From Phyllobacterium brassicacearum (GTDB lineage Bacteria; Pseudomonadota; Alphaproteobacteria; Rhizobiales; Rhizobiaceae), in NCBI RefSeq assembly GCF_003010955.1, contig NZ_PGGO01000005.1, positions 62,001 through 126,000 of the forward strand: a stretch of DNA of 64,000 bases, given 5' to 3'. A model generated the notes under the pieces. That model ran no database searches, was not told where the DNA came from, and worked only from the letters and a program-made list of their open reading frames with translations. Positions 1 to 9,074 of this stretch are shown here, one piece after another. Made by a program: the position numbers and the translations under genes. Numbering within the stretch: the stretch's first letter is position 1; each line of letters opens with the position of its first letter.

Positions 1-672
1 TCCGATAAATCGCAACGATCGATCGAGCCACGCGGGCACAATGTTACCGGCGAGCAGCCTCAGTATATCGTACTGCTGCATGATCTTGGCGATTGTCATG
101 CCAGCCAGCACGGCACCAAACCATGGGAAGATGGGCACATAATCGTTTGATCGGACGATGATTTCCGACAGCCCGAGCGGCCAGAAGATTGGCGCGTCGA
201 ATGTCGACGAGATCAGGAAGTGCGGTGCGGCGATCACTGCAGCAGCGACAATGGCGGTAACCCATGCCGGCAGTCTCAGGAACAGCAAACCCAAGACGCT
301 TGCCACGGCGATTTCGTGAAGAATGCCAAAAAAGACAAAGCTTTCTGGCGTGAAATACCAAGTTGCAAGGGTGATCGCGAGTGCCGCAGCCACGATCTGT
401 GCAAGTCGAATGCCAAACGGTCGCCAGCGGATGTGGCGCCCGTGCGCCAAGACGAGGCTGAAGCCGACCAGGGCCAGAAAAGTCGACGCGATGATGCGAG
501 CGTAGATTCTCCAGCCACCGTGCCCCGTGGTTCCCGATTCCAGATAGCCGAAGAACTCGAAATCCCAGCCCGTGTGATAGGTCGCCATCGCGATGAGCGC
601 GATCCCACGCAGCACATCCAGTTTGCCAAGGCGGGTTTTTGGAGGAGGGTTCAAAATCTCGGCTTGGCTCAT
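1..672 (-). CDS. DUF1624 (HGSNAT_cat-like) membrane acyltransferase family protein, 3' end beyond the window
   Basis: The open frame runs from an ATG at 672-670 to the window edge (224 codons, no stop), so the C-terminus is missing. The N-terminus contains LGKLDVLRGIALIAMATYH, the hallmark of the DUF1624 / heparan-alpha-glucosaminide N-acetyltransferase catalytic family, followed by HTGWDFEFFGYLE. At least five hydrophobic segments are visible, so it is an inner-membrane protein. Family members are thought to acylate glycans, but the substrate of bacterial versions is not established. An in-frame TAG lies 42 nt upstream of the chosen start, which limits alternatives; no strong ribosome binding site is visible. 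It is divergent from the MFS gene at 874. Confidence 0.75.
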   Translation of the reverse strand, partial: MSQAEILNPPPKTRLGKLDVLRGIALIAMATYHTGWDFEFFGYLESGTTGHGGWRIYARIIASTFLALVGFSLVLAHGRHIRWRPFGIRLAQIVAAALAITLATWYFTPESFVFFGILHEIAVASVLGLLFLRLPAWVTAIVAAAVIAAPHFLISSTFDAPIFWPLGLSEIIVRSNDYVPIFPWFGAVLAGMTIAKIMQQYDILRLLAGNIVPAWLDRSLRFIG

Positions 673-873
673 GGGCAGAATCTCGATCGCTGCGGGTGTG
701 GCGGCAGGCTAGGAGAGTTGACCTCTAAAATCCATGCGCTGCGAGGAAGATTTCGTCCATGTTTCAAGGGTTTCTATGAAACAGACATATTATGTCGCTT
801 GATTGACTGCTATCGATGACTCCGCGTCTGAAACTCTCCGTGACGCTCGAATCATGCCCCCGAAGTCAATCAA

Positions 874-2073
874 GTGATCAATCAGGTACGCCATCCTATC
901 TGGATTACCACGGCCAAGCGTCCGACTGCTCGGGTGTTTGCAATCCTGTTTGGCATCGAATCGATGGCGCGTGCGATCATCACGAGTGTCGTGCCGATCC
1001 AGACCTATGATCTTCTGCAGAGCGAACGTAGTGTCAGTATTCTCTACACGTGCATGTCCATGCTCGGGTTGATCTCCACGCTGTCGATCCCGCTCCTGAT
1101 CGTCCGCATCCCGCGCAGGTGGGTGTATACGGCGGGCGTCGCGTCGTTGATATTTGGTTGTTGCGCCTTTGCGCTGGATACACTTCCCGGCCAGGCCGCA
1201 GGGTTGTTCCTGCGGACTTTTGGTGCAGGGACGCTGTCGATTACGCTCAGCCTCTACATCATGGATCACATTAAGAAGGGTGAATTGGTCCGCGCTGAAT
1301 CCGTACGGATGGCCACAGCCACCCTTGCATGGACAGGCGGGCCATTTCTTGGGGTTTTCCTTTATACGCGCGTCGGAATGATCGCGCCGTTTCTGCTGTC
1401 CATCGGCTTCTCACTCCTGCTGCTGACACTGTTCTGGTATTTTCGGCTCAGCGACAATCCAGCACTGCAGAAGGGACCGAGCCGGCCAGCCAACCCGATT
1501 GCCAATGTGCGTCGTTTCGTTGTGCAGCCCAGGCTTCGGTTGGCGTGGCTGATCGCGTTTTCGCGCTCCTGTTACTGGAGCACGTTCTTTGTGTACGGTC
1601 CGATCCTGATGGTGGCGACAGGGCAGGGAACTCTTGCAGGCGGCCTTCTGGTGTCACTCGGCAATCTGTTCCTCCTGGGCTCCATACTTTGGGGTAAAGT
1701 GGGCATGGCCAAGGGGTTGACGCGCACGATATCCGGCGTATTCGTGCTGCTTGCCGCGGCTCTGATCGGCGCAGGCCTCGCTGGTGAAGCATTTCCAATG
1801 CTTGCAGCGGTAATGCTGTTGTTTGGTGCTTTCTTCTGCGTCGCAATCGACACGCTCGGATCGGCAACATTCATACGTGCCGTTCACCCACACGAACGGG
1901 CACAAATGACCGCCGTATACAGAACTTACCTCGATTTCTCCGAAATATTGCCGGCCTTCTTCTATTCGATCATTCTGACGTTTTTCCAGCTCGGCGCGAT
2001 CTTCATCGCACTCGCAAGCTTGATGGTCTTTACCGCGGTCGTCGTGTGGCGGTATTTGCCTCGCGGTCTATAG
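874..2073 (+). CDS. MFS transporter
   Basis: A 399-residue polytopic membrane protein with about 12 hydrophobic segments, the length and layout of a major facilitator superfamily permease. Basic residues cluster at the expected cytoplasmic loops (for example IPRRW near residue 77) and a central loop rich in Pro and Arg (KGPSRPANPIANVRR) separates the two six-helix halves. The start is a GTG; no ATG lies in frame nearby and the ribosome binding site is weak. The substrate cannot be read from the sequence. The 3' end overlaps that of the convergent DUF599 gene by 6 bp, so no terminator separates them. Confidence 0.8.
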   Translation: MINQVRHPIWITTAKRPTARVFAILFGIESMARAIITSVVPIQTYDLLQSERSVSILYTCMSMLGLISTLSIPLLIVRIPRRWVYTAGVASLIFGCCAFALDTLPGQAAGLFLRTFGAGTLSITLSLYIMDHIKKGELVRAESVRMATATLAWTGGPFLGVFLYTRVGMIAPFLLSIGFSLLLLTLFWYFRLSDNPALQKGPSRPANPIANVRRFVVQPRLRLAWLIAFSRSCYWSTFFVYGPILMVATGQGTLAGGLLVSLGNLFLLGSILWGKVGMAKGLTRTISGVFVLLAAALIGAGLAGEAFPMLAAVMLLFGAFFCVAIDTLGSATFIRAVHPHERAQMTAVYRTYLDFSEILPAFFYSIILTFFQLGAIFIALASLMVFTAVVVWRYLPRGL

Positions 2074-2787
2074 GTCGGCGTTCACGCTGTTCTGCATCAG
2101 CACATCGCGAGCCGTGGAGAAGAATTGCCGGCGCAACAGAACGATCGCAACCAGAGTGGTTGTAATCATGAACACTACCGGGTGCAGGAACCAGCCGAGA
2201 TAACCAATGGAAAAGAAAATACCGCGCAGGCCGCTGTTGAAATGCTGGCCAGCCTGAATGTTGATGCCAGCCGCCCGATTGATGCTGGCCCTGACCAAGG
2301 GATCTTCCGGACCTCTGTCGCGCGCCATGGGCACGCCGCCAATGAGAATCGAGCAATAGTTGAACAGCCGGTACGACCACGCGAATTTGAAGAAGGCATA
2401 GGCAAAGAGCACGAGCAGTCCGAGGATTTTGGTTTCGAACAATTGTTGAGTAGTCTCACCGAGCAATGGCAGATCGTGAAAAAGCGTGAGAACGCGGCCA
2501 GACGAATTCAGCAGACCAAAGCATCCACCAATCGCCAGAATCGATGTCGACGCAAAAAAGCCGGTGCCCTGCTGTAGGCCGATCATGATGCTGGTGTCGA
2601 TCATCCGAAGTTCGCGAGTAGACATCGTCGCCATCCACTGGCGCCGGGCCTCATTCATCTCGTAGGTGAGTGATTTTCTACCGGCAAAGCCGTTCGCTGT
2701 GGTGTGGGAATAGAGCATCCAGATGATGAAGAAATAAGCGAGAGCCAACGCGTCGAGCCAATAGGATGAGGTTGGGACAGGTTCCAT
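2068..2787 (-). CDS. DUF599 family membrane protein
   Basis: A 239-residue protein with about four hydrophobic helices (residues about 8-28, 65-90, 105-135, 195-225), matching the DUF599 family of unknown function common in alphaproteobacteria. I chose the ATG at 2787 over the in-frame TTG 12 nt upstream, because the purine-rich stretch GAGAGAAGAA immediately before the ATG is a good ribosome binding site. The gene converges on the MFS gene with a 6-bp overlap at the stop codons. No catalytic motif is visible and no function is claimed. Confidence 0.75.
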   Translation of the reverse strand: MEPVPTSSYWLDALALAYFFIIWMLYSHTTANGFAGRKSLTYEMNEARRQWMATMSTRELRMIDTSIMIGLQQGTGFFASTSILAIGGCFGLLNSSGRVLTLFHDLPLLGETTQQLFETKILGLLVLFAYAFFKFAWSYRLFNYCSILIGGVPMARDRGPEDPLVRASINRAAGINIQAGQHFNSGLRGIFFSIGYLGWFLHPVVFMITTTLVAIVLLRRQFFSTARDVLMQNSVNADL

Positions 2788-2882
2788 TTCTTCTCTCAAT
2801 CAGACGCCAATTTCGATTATGAATGTACGTGAATTCGTACGGTTCGCAAATCACGTCAACGGCCATTGAAACACGTTTTCTT

Positions 2883-2910
2883 TTGACTTTTGTTCTAGCA
2901 GTCCTATGTC
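2883..2910 (+). promoter_or_regulatory. Possible sigma70-type promoter of sdaA
   Basis: TTGACT (2883-2888) is followed after 16 nt by TATGTC (2905-2910) in the 214-bp gap between the DUF599 gene and sdaA. The spacing is acceptable but the -10 box is poor. Nothing else, such as a riboswitch or terminator, stands out in this gap. Confidence 0.3.
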
Positions 2911-3001
2911 GTAGAAACGCAAGGCTAAGTCGGTGTCGGGCTGCGGCGATTGCCAGCGACGGGCCATTATAGATGCAAATTCGCCCAATTGAGGTAATCG
3001 G

Positions 3002-4402
3002 ATGTTCCTGTCGGTTTTCGATCTTTATAAAATCGGCATTGGTCCTTCGAGTTCTCACACGATGGGCCCAATGACCGCAGGCGGCCAGTTCCTTGATGAA
3101 CTCAAGAACGGCCAGTGGCCACGGCCCAGCGGCGTGAAGGTCGACAGGCTGCGTGTGCATCTGCACGGCTCGCTTGCTTTCACGGGCATTGGCCATGCAA
3201 CGGACCGCGCTGTTATCCTTGGCCTCTGTGGCCTACTACCGGCGACCGTCGATCCAAACGAGATGGATGCATTGCTGGAGGCTGTCACGAAGAACAAGCG
3301 TCTTTCGCCTGAAGGTCATCCTTCCTACCGCTTCGATCCTGCAACTGATCTCATTATGGATAGGAGAACACCATTGCCTGGCCATGCCAATGGCATGGCG
3401 TTCGAAGCCTATGATGTCGACGATCGGCTGCTGTTGCGGCGCATTTTCTATTCCATCGGTGGCGGCTTCGTCGTGACGGAGGAGGAGCTGGAATCTGCGA
3501 AGACCCGCACGGCACCCAAGGCAGAAGCACCTGTGCCGTTTCCCTTCACCAATGCCGCCCAAATGCTGAACATGGCCAAGGCGAGCGGCCTCTCGATCGC
3601 CGAGATGAAGCGGCGCAATGAAGAAATGTTCGTGAGCCGCGATGAACTGAACACCGGGCTTGATCGTATCTGGTCCGCGATGCGTTCGTGTATCGATCGC
3701 GGCCTGGAACAGGAAGGGATCATGCCGGGCGGGCTCAAGGTCAAACGCCGGGCTCGGTACCTGCATGATCGGCTTCAGGAAGAGTGGCGGCAGAACCGCA
3801 TCAACCCGTTGCTCGCCAATGATTGGTTATCGGTCTATGCCATGGCGGTCAACGAGGAGAACGCCGCCGGCGGGCGAGTCGTAACTGCACCTACCAATGG
3901 CGCAGCGGGCGTCGTCCCGGCAGTGTTGCGCTACTATCTGCATTTCCATGACGATGCGGATCAGGATGGCATTCGTGATTTTCTGCTGACGTCTGCGGCG
4001 ATTGGTGGCGTCATCAAGCACAACGCTTCGATTTCCGGCGCGGAAGTCGGGTGCCAGGGCGAAGTCGGCTCCGCGTCGGCGATGGCCGCCGCGGGTCTTG
4101 CGGCGGTTCTCGGCGGAACACCCGAGCAGATCGAAAATGCCGCCGAAATCGCGCTTGAACACCATCTCGGCATGACGTGCGATCCGGTTGCGGGCTTGGT
4201 GCAGGTACCTTGTATCGAACGCAATGCGCTTGGCGCCGTGAAGGCAGTGACGGCCGCATCGCTGGCGGTCAAAGGTGATGGCACGCATTTCGTACCGCTT
4301 GATGCATGTATTGAAACCATGCGGCAAACGGGTGTCGACATGAACGAGCGCTACAAGGAAACCAGTCTTGGTGGTTTGGCGGTCAACGTGGTCGAGTGCT
4401 GA
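3002..4402 (+). CDS. sdaA: L-serine ammonia-lyase (iron-sulfur L-serine dehydratase, single chain)
   Basis: Deaminates L-serine to pyruvate and ammonia in the cytosol. The 466-residue length fits the fused one-chain type: an N-terminal beta domain (starting [20 protein letters not shown]) and a C-terminal alpha domain from about residue 185. The three cysteines expected to ligate the [4Fe-4S] cluster are present as C351 (GCQGEVGSA), C393 (GMTCDPVAG) and C404 (VPCIERNA). The TAPTNGAAG motif near residue 295 is also typical. GAGG lies about 9 nt before the ATG. The next gene is a nucleobase permease; a functional link is not obvious. Confidence 0.93.
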   Translation: MFLSVFDLYKIGIGPSSSHTMGPMTAGGQFLDELKNGQWPRPSGVKVDRLRVHLHGSLAFTGIGHATDRAVILGLCGLLPATVDPNEMDALLEAVTKNKRLSPEGHPSYRFDPATDLIMDRRTPLPGHANGMAFEAYDVDDRLLLRRIFYSIGGGFVVTEEELESAKTRTAPKAEAPVPFPFTNAAQMLNMAKASGLSIAEMKRRNEEMFVSRDELNTGLDRIWSAMRSCIDRGLEQEGIMPGGLKVKRRARYLHDRLQEEWRQNRINPLLANDWLSVYAMAVNEENAAGGRVVTAPTNGAAGVVPAVLRYYLHFHDDADQDGIRDFLLTSAAIGGVIKHNASISGAEVGCQGEVGSASAMAAAGLAAVLGGTPEQIENAAEIALEHHLGMTCDPVAGLVQVPCIERNALGAVKAVTAASLAVKGDGTHFVPLDACIETMRQTGVDMNERYKETSLGGLAVNVVEC

Positions 4403-4557
4403 AAGCATTCGATATTTCTGCGCAAATACCGGCACGTAGACGAAAACAGTTTCAAGAAATCAAATACAGTCAAAGCCAAAAAAGCTGCCATAGTTTCGGT
4501 CCTGCCTGATCAGCAAAATCTGGTTGGGCTGCATAAAGGTATTGGGAGGACACTACC

Positions 4558-6093
4558 TTGGCATCTAATTCAATTGGGAATTCATCACAGCCACGACCAG
4601 AAGACAAAAATCTAGGCCTTGGAGCCAACCTGGCCTACGGCCTGCAGCATGTTCTGACGATGTATGGCGGGATTATCGCTGTCCCGCTCATTCTTGGCCA
4701 AGCCGCAGGCCTGTCGTCCAATGACATCGGCCTGTTGATTACCGCATCTCTCTTTGCTGGCGGTCTGGCCACAATACTCCAGACCGTGGGCCTGCCTTTC
4801 TTTGGCTGTCGCCTGCCTCTGGTTCAGGGTGTATCATTTTCCGGCGTCGCGACAATGGTTGCGATCGTTGGCAATGGAGGGATGGAGGCCGTATTGGGCG
4901 CCGTTATGGCTGCTTCGCTAATCGGCCTTTTGATCACACCGCTTTTCTCCAGAATTACCAAATTCTTCCCGCCCCTGGTTACCGGCATCGTGATCACCAC
5001 CATCGGGCTTACCCTGATGCCTGTTGCAGCGCGTTGGGCGATGGGCGGAAACAGCAATGCCCCGGAATTTGGTAGCATGGCCAACATTGAGCTTGCGGCT
5101 CTGACGCTTGTTATCGTTTTGTTGTTGAGCAAAGTCGGGAGTGCATCGATCTCAAGGCTTTCAATTCTGCTGGCGATGATCATCGGAACCGCTATCGCTT
5201 ACTGTCTCGGAATGACCGATTTTTCCAAAGTTAGTGAAGGCCCGTTTCTGGCATTTCCGACTGTGTTCCATTTTGGCTATCCGACGTTTCAGATCGCAGC
5301 CATCATTTCGATGTTCATCGTCATAATGGTCACTCTGGTGGAAACGTCAGCTGACATTCTTGCCGTGGGCGAGATTATCGAGACCAAGGTTGATTCAAGA
5401 CGCCTTGGCGACGGGCTTCGTGCCGACATGCTTTCAAGTCTGATCGCACCGGTATTTGGCTCATTCACGCAAAGTGCCTTTGCACAGAACGTTGGCCTGG
5501 TCGCAGTAACGGGTGTCAAAAGCCGTTATGTCGTCGCAACCGGCGGTCTGTTTCTGGTGACGCTCGGATTGCTGCCTGTCATGGGAAGGGTGGTCGCTGC
5601 GGTTCCTGCATCGGTCCTGGGTGGCGCTGGCATCGTTCTGTTCGGAACGGTTGCGGCAAGTGGCATCCGCACGCTGTCGAAGGTGGATTATCGCAACAAC
5701 ATGAACCTGATCATCGTTGCTACCTCTATCGGTTTCGGCATGATCCCGATTGCGTCTCCCACCTTTTACGACCACTTCCCTACCTGGTTTGCCACCATTT
5801 TCCACTCCGGCATCAGTTCGGCTGCGATCATGGCAATTGCACTGAACCTTGTGTTCAACCACCTGACAGCGGGCAACTCTGATCAACAATCTGTCTTCGT
5901 GGCAGGTACTGAACGTACGTTGCGCTATCAGGACATCGCCTTGCTGCACGATGGGGATTATTTCCTCAATGGCAAACTATACGACAAGAATGGCATCGAG
6001 GTGCCGGTCGTTGCACCGGAATTGCATACCTCCACGGCACCGGTTCAGTCGAGAGCATCCGGGATTGCGGTCGCCGCCAGCCATCCCGGCTGA
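4558..6093 (+). CDS. Nucleobase:cation symporter-2 family permease (uric acid/xanthine/uracil type)
   Basis: A 511-residue inner-membrane permease with about 12-14 hydrophobic helices. NCS2 signatures are clear: GLQHVLTMYGGIIAVPLI near the N-terminus, ETSADILAVGEI in mid-protein and the substrate-region stretch QSAFAQNVGLVAVTGVKSR. The start is a TTG; GGGAGG ends 8 nt before it and no ATG is better placed, so the TTG is well supported. The family imports purines or uracil with protons or sodium; the conserved QN in the signature helix fits the xanthine/urate branch, but the exact substrate is inference. The 155-bp upstream gap shows no purine riboswitch fold that I can recognise. Confidence 0.88.
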   Translation: MASNSIGNSSQPRPEDKNLGLGANLAYGLQHVLTMYGGIIAVPLILGQAAGLSSNDIGLLITASLFAGGLATILQTVGLPFFGCRLPLVQGVSFSGVATMVAIVGNGGMEAVLGAVMAASLIGLLITPLFSRITKFFPPLVTGIVITTIGLTLMPVAARWAMGGNSNAPEFGSMANIELAALTLVIVLLLSKVGSASISRLSILLAMIIGTAIAYCLGMTDFSKVSEGPFLAFPTVFHFGYPTFQIAAIISMFIVIMVTLVETSADILAVGEIIETKVDSRRLGDGLRADMLSSLIAPVFGSFTQSAFAQNVGLVAVTGVKSRYVVATGGLFLVTLGLLPVMGRVVAAVPASVLGGAGIVLFGTVAASGIRTLSKVDYRNNMNLIIVATSIGFGMIPIASPTFYDHFPTWFATIFHSGISSAAIMAIALNLVFNHLTAGNSDQQSVFVAGTERTLRYQDIALLHDGDYFLNGKLYDKNGIEVPVVAPELHTSTAPVQSRASGIAVAASHPG

Positions 6094-6130
6094 GGGGCTT
6101 CAAGGGATAACGCCGACTGTGGAGAATTGG

Positions 6131-6156
6131 CGGGTTGTGGTTGACGCCACAACCCG
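6131..6156. terminator. Perfect 10-bp hairpin between the NCS2 permease and DUF1489 genes
   Basis: CGGGTTGTGG (6131-6140) pairs perfectly with CCACAACCCG (6147-6156) around a 6-nt loop. There is no T tract, so it may act as an mRNA 3' end or a partial terminator rather than a classical intrinsic terminator. It lies 20 nt before the ATG of the DUF1489 gene. Confidence 0.5.
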
Positions 6157-6176
6157 AAGGCGTAAATGGTTAAGCC

Positions 6177-6614
6177 ATGGCTCTCCATCTGATAAAATTG
6201 TGCGTTGGCTGTGCGGCGATCGAGGATCTTGCCGCATGGATCGATTTCCGGCTCGAAGAGCGCCGAAGCGCTGGATTATCTCCTGAACAGTTCCATACGA
6301 CCCGAATGGTGCCGAAACGGATCGAGGAACTGCTTGATGGCGGATCTCTTTACTGGGTTATCAAGGGCAATATCCAGTGCCGCCAGCGACTTACGGACAT
6401 CAGGACCTTTACCGACGATCAGGGTATTTCGCGCTGTCACCTGGTTTTGGAGCCACGGATCATTCCGACTGAATGGCAGCCACGGCGGGCATTTCAGGGC
6501 TGGCGCTATTTGACCAGCGACGACGCGCCGATCGACGAGGGGCAGGGCAAGGCTGGTCGAGCCAAACTGCCACCGGAGTTGCGCAACGAATTGGCTTCGT
6601 TGGGGTTGCTCTAG
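6177..6614 (+). CDS. DUF1489 family protein
   Basis: A 145-residue soluble protein matching the alphaproteobacterial DUF1489 family: it begins LHLIKLCVGCAAIEDLAAW and contains HTTRMVPKR (residues about 40-48), LLDGGSLYWVIKG, QCRQ and QPRRAFQGWRYL. The conserved HTTRMVPKR and GWRYL motifs are highly charged or aromatic, suggestive of a nucleic-acid or nucleotide-binding surface, but the family has no established function. No signal peptide or membrane helix is present. The start ATG is preceded by a perfect hairpin. Confidence 0.85.
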   Translation: MALHLIKLCVGCAAIEDLAAWIDFRLEERRSAGLSPEQFHTTRMVPKRIEELLDGGSLYWVIKGNIQCRQRLTDIRTFTDDQGISRCHLVLEPRIIPTEWQPRRAFQGWRYLTSDDAPIDEGQGKAGRAKLPPELRNELASLGLL

Positions 6615-6618
6615 ATCC

Positions 6619-6888
6619 TCAGGAGATCCGTAGCCTGATCGCTCTCACCCCATTGCGGCTGTCAGATCTGATCCGCAAGCGAACGGGTGGCATGGCTGCG
6701 CGGCGCGTTCTTGCGGCCTGGCAGAGCAGGACATTCACAAGATCCATCGTCTTGAACGCAGCATTTCCATGGCGGAGATCAGCAAGCCGCAACGCGGCCT
6801 GCTGCAAAGCCTGAATGCCTCCAAAGATTGTCCTGGTTTCCTTGCCGGTCAGGCCGACAGGGTGATGTATTTCCGTAGTGATCGACAT
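6619..6888 (-). CDS. Small protein of unknown function (89 aa)
   Basis: An 89-codon frame starting at ATG 6888, with GAGGG ending 8 nt upstream, a good ribosome binding site. An in-frame TTG lies 6 nt upstream but is worse spaced. The product (MSITTEIHHPVGLTGKE...) is soluble, with an alpha-helical middle rich in Leu, Ala and Gln (about residues 22-60) and a basic C-terminus rich in Arg. I do not recognise a family. It ends 4 nt from the convergent DUF1489 stop. It could be a spurious frame, but the ribosome binding site and the tight fit between neighbours argue for a real gene. Confidence 0.5.
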   Translation of the reverse strand: MSITTEIHHPVGLTGKETRTIFGGIQALQQAALRLADLRHGNAAFKTMDLVNVLLCQAARTRRAAMPPVRLRIRSDSRNGVRAIRLRIS

Positions 6889-6937
6889 TCGCAAAACCCT
6901 CTACACTATACAATCTGGGTCTTTCGGATCATGTGCA

Positions 6938-8323
6938 TTACGATTGCGGTGCAATCGCAAAGCAGTTGAAGTTCTGACGCTTGAGCGCAACGCATGCGTT
7001 GTTTGCTGCCTTGGCGGAAGCGATGCCTGCGAAACGGGCGCGATGATAGGTGGTCGAACCTTTCTGGAATTTTTCCGTATAGGGTGACAGCGAAGTGATG
7101 GGCCCCCCAACCTGGGCAGCAGCTTTGGACAACATTGCCTTGGCTTCTTCGGGACTGCCGACAGAGGCAATTTGCACCATCCAGCCGCCGGGCGGCGCTG
7201 ATGCAGTTGTCACAGGATCGACTTCGGCCTCAGCCGTATCACCCTCGGCGACGTCGAATTTTGGCGAGGGTGTAGGAACTGCCAGAACCTGCGCTGCCGG
7301 TGAAGGCGCCGGTGCGGGTTCAGCGTATGCAGTGACAACGTCAGCTGTTTGCGGCACCACAGCCTCGCGTTGAACTGGGATGGGTGCGTCGTTGTTGTCC
7401 GGTAGTTCAAGCGCCGCCACGCTGACCTTGCTGTTCTTTCGTGACGCAATCAGATTGCCACCGTCACGCCGTGAAGCGGCCGGAAGATATTGTTCAATGA
7501 GCCTGGCCATTTGAGCGTCGCGTGCACCGCCGCTCGATCCGCCCATGACGACAGCTACCAGCTTCTTGCCATCCACACTGACCGAGCTCACGAGATTGAA
7601 ACCGGAAGCACGAGTGTAACCCGTCTTGATACCGTCAACGCCGCGCACCTTGCCCAGCAGGCGGTTGTGGCCGACGATGCGACGACCGCGATAGCTGAAG
7701 CTGCGTGTCGAGAAATAATCATAGTACTGGGGGAAATGTTCGCGAAGCGCGATGCCGAGCAGCGCCAGATCACGTGCGGAGGACCGCTGCTGCGGATCCG
7801 GCAAACCGTTTGCATTGCGGAATGTCGTGTTGCGCATCCCGAGCTGGCGCGCCTTGTTGGTCATCATTACGGCAAAACGCTGTTCCGAACCGCCAAGATA
7901 TTCGCCAATGGCGGTGGCGGAATCGTTGGCCGATTTGGTGATCAAGGACAAGATCGCGGCTTCAGCGCTGATCGACTGTCCAGGACGAAACCCGACCTTC
8001 GTCGGAGGCTGGCTGGCCGCATAGGCGGAGACCGGAATGGGCGTGGATTTTGAAACCTTACCCGCGGCCATGGCATCGAACAGCATGTACAGCGTCATCA
8101 TTTTCGTCAGGGATGCCGGGTAACGCTGAGCGTCCGCGTTCGACGAATAGAGCGTCTTGCCGGTATTGGCATCCACCACGATCGCAGCGGCTTTTACGTT
8201 CGCCACTGCCTCGCTCGTACCCGAGAGGCTTATCCCCGAAACGATTGCCAGCGCAATGAATGCATGAGCCAATTTTTGTACGAGTTTAGAACCTTGGCGG
8301 GCTTGGTAATGCACAATCAACAC
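6938..8323 (-). CDS. D-alanyl-D-alanine carboxypeptidase with C-terminal SPOR domain
   Basis: A penicillin-binding protein of the S11 family, trimming the terminal D-Ala of peptidoglycan stem peptides in the periplasm. An N-terminal hydrophobic signal (residues about 17-42) is followed by the catalytic domain with S71-L-T-K74, S131-A-N133 and K233-T-G235. A Pro/Ala-rich linker (about 280-365) leads to a C-terminal SPOR domain (from about 375, GGWMVQIAS...) that binds denuded septal glycan, so it probably acts at the division site. No ATG fits: GTG at 8323 is used here, but GTG at 8314, with AGGTG 6 nt upstream, is equally plausible. Confidence 0.9.
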   Translation of the reverse strand: MLIVHYQARQGSKLVQKLAHAFIALAIVSGISLSGTSEAVANVKAAAIVVDANTGKTLYSSNADAQRYPASLTKMMTLYMLFDAMAAGKVSKSTPIPVSAYAASQPPTKVGFRPGQSISAEAAILSLITKSANDSATAIGEYLGGSEQRFAVMMTNKARQLGMRNTTFRNANGLPDPQQRSSARDLALLGIALREHFPQYYDYFSTRSFSYRGRRIVGHNRLLGKVRGVDGIKTGYTRASGFNLVSSVSVDGKKLVAVVMGGSSGGARDAQMARLIEQYLPAASRRDGGNLIASRKNSKVSVAALELPDNNDAPIPVQREAVVPQTADVVTAYAEPAPAPSPAAQVLAVPTPSPKFDVAEGDTAEAEVDPVTTASAPPGGWMVQIASVGSPEEAKAMLSKAAAQVGGPITSLSPYTEKFQKGSTTYHRARFAGIASAKAANNACVALKRQNFNCFAIAPQS

Positions 8324-8478
8324 CTGCTCGAATATGCGCGTAGAGTTTTTTTCTGACGTTCGTGATGCATCAGGACGAATGCAGGAACATTAGCCGCAAC
8401 AGCGTTACCAAACCCTTTATGGTAACCGGAGCGTTCATGATTTCCGGGGTGTTTTGTTTAATATTTATATAATTGCTG

Positions 8479-8522
8479 CATTGCACAAAAAGTTTGACAT
8501 TTTGTGCAGTGCACACTAAATG
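8479..8522 (+). promoter_or_regulatory. Phasin promoter with an inverted repeat bracketing the -35 box
   Basis: CATTGCACAAAA (8479-8490) and TTTTGTGCAGTG (8500-8511) form an inverted repeat with 11 of 12 positions matching, separated by 9 nt. The spacer holds the -35 hexamer TTGACA (8494-8499), and 17 nt later lies a -10-like TAAATG (8517-8522). TGCA-rich repeats upstream of phasin genes are the known kind of target for the PHB-responsive repressor PhaR in alphaproteobacteria, so this is probably its operator. The assignment to PhaR is inference; the symmetry and promoter elements are seen directly. Confidence 0.65.
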
Positions 8523-8560
8523 ACGTCAACCCAAGAATTCAACCCGTGGAAGGATCCATA

Positions 8561-8893
8561 ATGGCAACTCCATTCGAAACTCTGAATGATTCCAGCAAGG
8601 AATTCGTCAACAGTGCAATCAAGAGCGTTTCAGCCCTTTCTCAGGGATTGCAAACCATTGCGAACGAGGCTGCCGACTATTCGAAGAAGTCGTTCGAAGA
8701 GGGGACAGCCCTGATTGAAAAGCTCGCTTCGACCAAGTCACCTGAACAGGCATTCGAGACTCACAATGCGTTCTCGAAGAAGGCTTACGAGACATTTGTT
8801 GCTCAGGCCACCAAGTTTGGCGAGCTCTACGCAGACCTGGCTAAAGAGGCATATAAGCCCTATGAAGCCGTGGTAGCGAAGGTTGCCAAGTAA
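8561..8893 (+). CDS. Phasin family protein
   Basis: A 110-residue, highly alpha-helical, amphipathic protein starting MATPFETLNDSSKEF with the phasin_2-type pattern (SALSQGLQTIANEAADYSKKSFEEG and FSKKAYETFVAQATKFGELY). Phasins coat polyhydroxyalkanoate granules in the cytoplasm. The ATG at 8561 is chosen over an upstream in-frame ATG at 8504, because GGAAGGAT lies just before it and the upstream ATG would fall inside the promoter. A strong terminator follows, so it is monocistronic. No PHA synthase is in the window. Confidence 0.88.
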   Translation: MATPFETLNDSSKEFVNSAIKSVSALSQGLQTIANEAADYSKKSFEEGTALIEKLASTKSPEQAFETHNAFSKKAYETFVAQATKFGELYADLAKEAYKPYEAVVAKVAK

Positions 8894-8918
8894 GGGCAAC
8901 GCTTCTCTGAGTGCTTTC

Positions 8919-8953
8919 AAAAGTCCGGTTGCCCCCGCAACCGGACTTTTTTT
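8919..8953 (+). terminator. Intrinsic terminator after the phasin gene
   Basis: GTCCGGTTGC (8923-8932) pairs with GCAACCGGAC (8937-8946) around a CCCC loop, flanked by AAAA before and a run of seven T after the stem. A classical rho-independent terminator, 25 nt after the phasin stop codon. Confidence 0.92.
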
Positions 8954-9074
8954 ATTTCGCGGTGCCAATTGTGACTGTGCAACCGCAACTTGATATTGCA
9001 AGCTTCGGGAGAGGGCTTAAAATTGGGTTGTTGCGACCTACATAGAATGCAGCGAGCGACACATAACTATCAGG

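Noticed and set aside
220-819. A 199-codon plus-strand frame at the left edge
   Set aside because: The opposite strand carries the clear DUF1624 signature in a continuous frame; this one has no membrane segments or family motif.
4403-4557. A possible purine riboswitch before the NCS2 permease
   Set aside because: The region is A-rich and I could not find the three-stem fold or conserved loop bases; it looks like ordinary promoter sequence.
9001-9074. A heat-shock (RpoH) promoter before clpS
   Set aside because: CTTAAAA near 9015 and CCTACATA near 9037 resemble the consensus, but neither element is close enough and the spacing is off.
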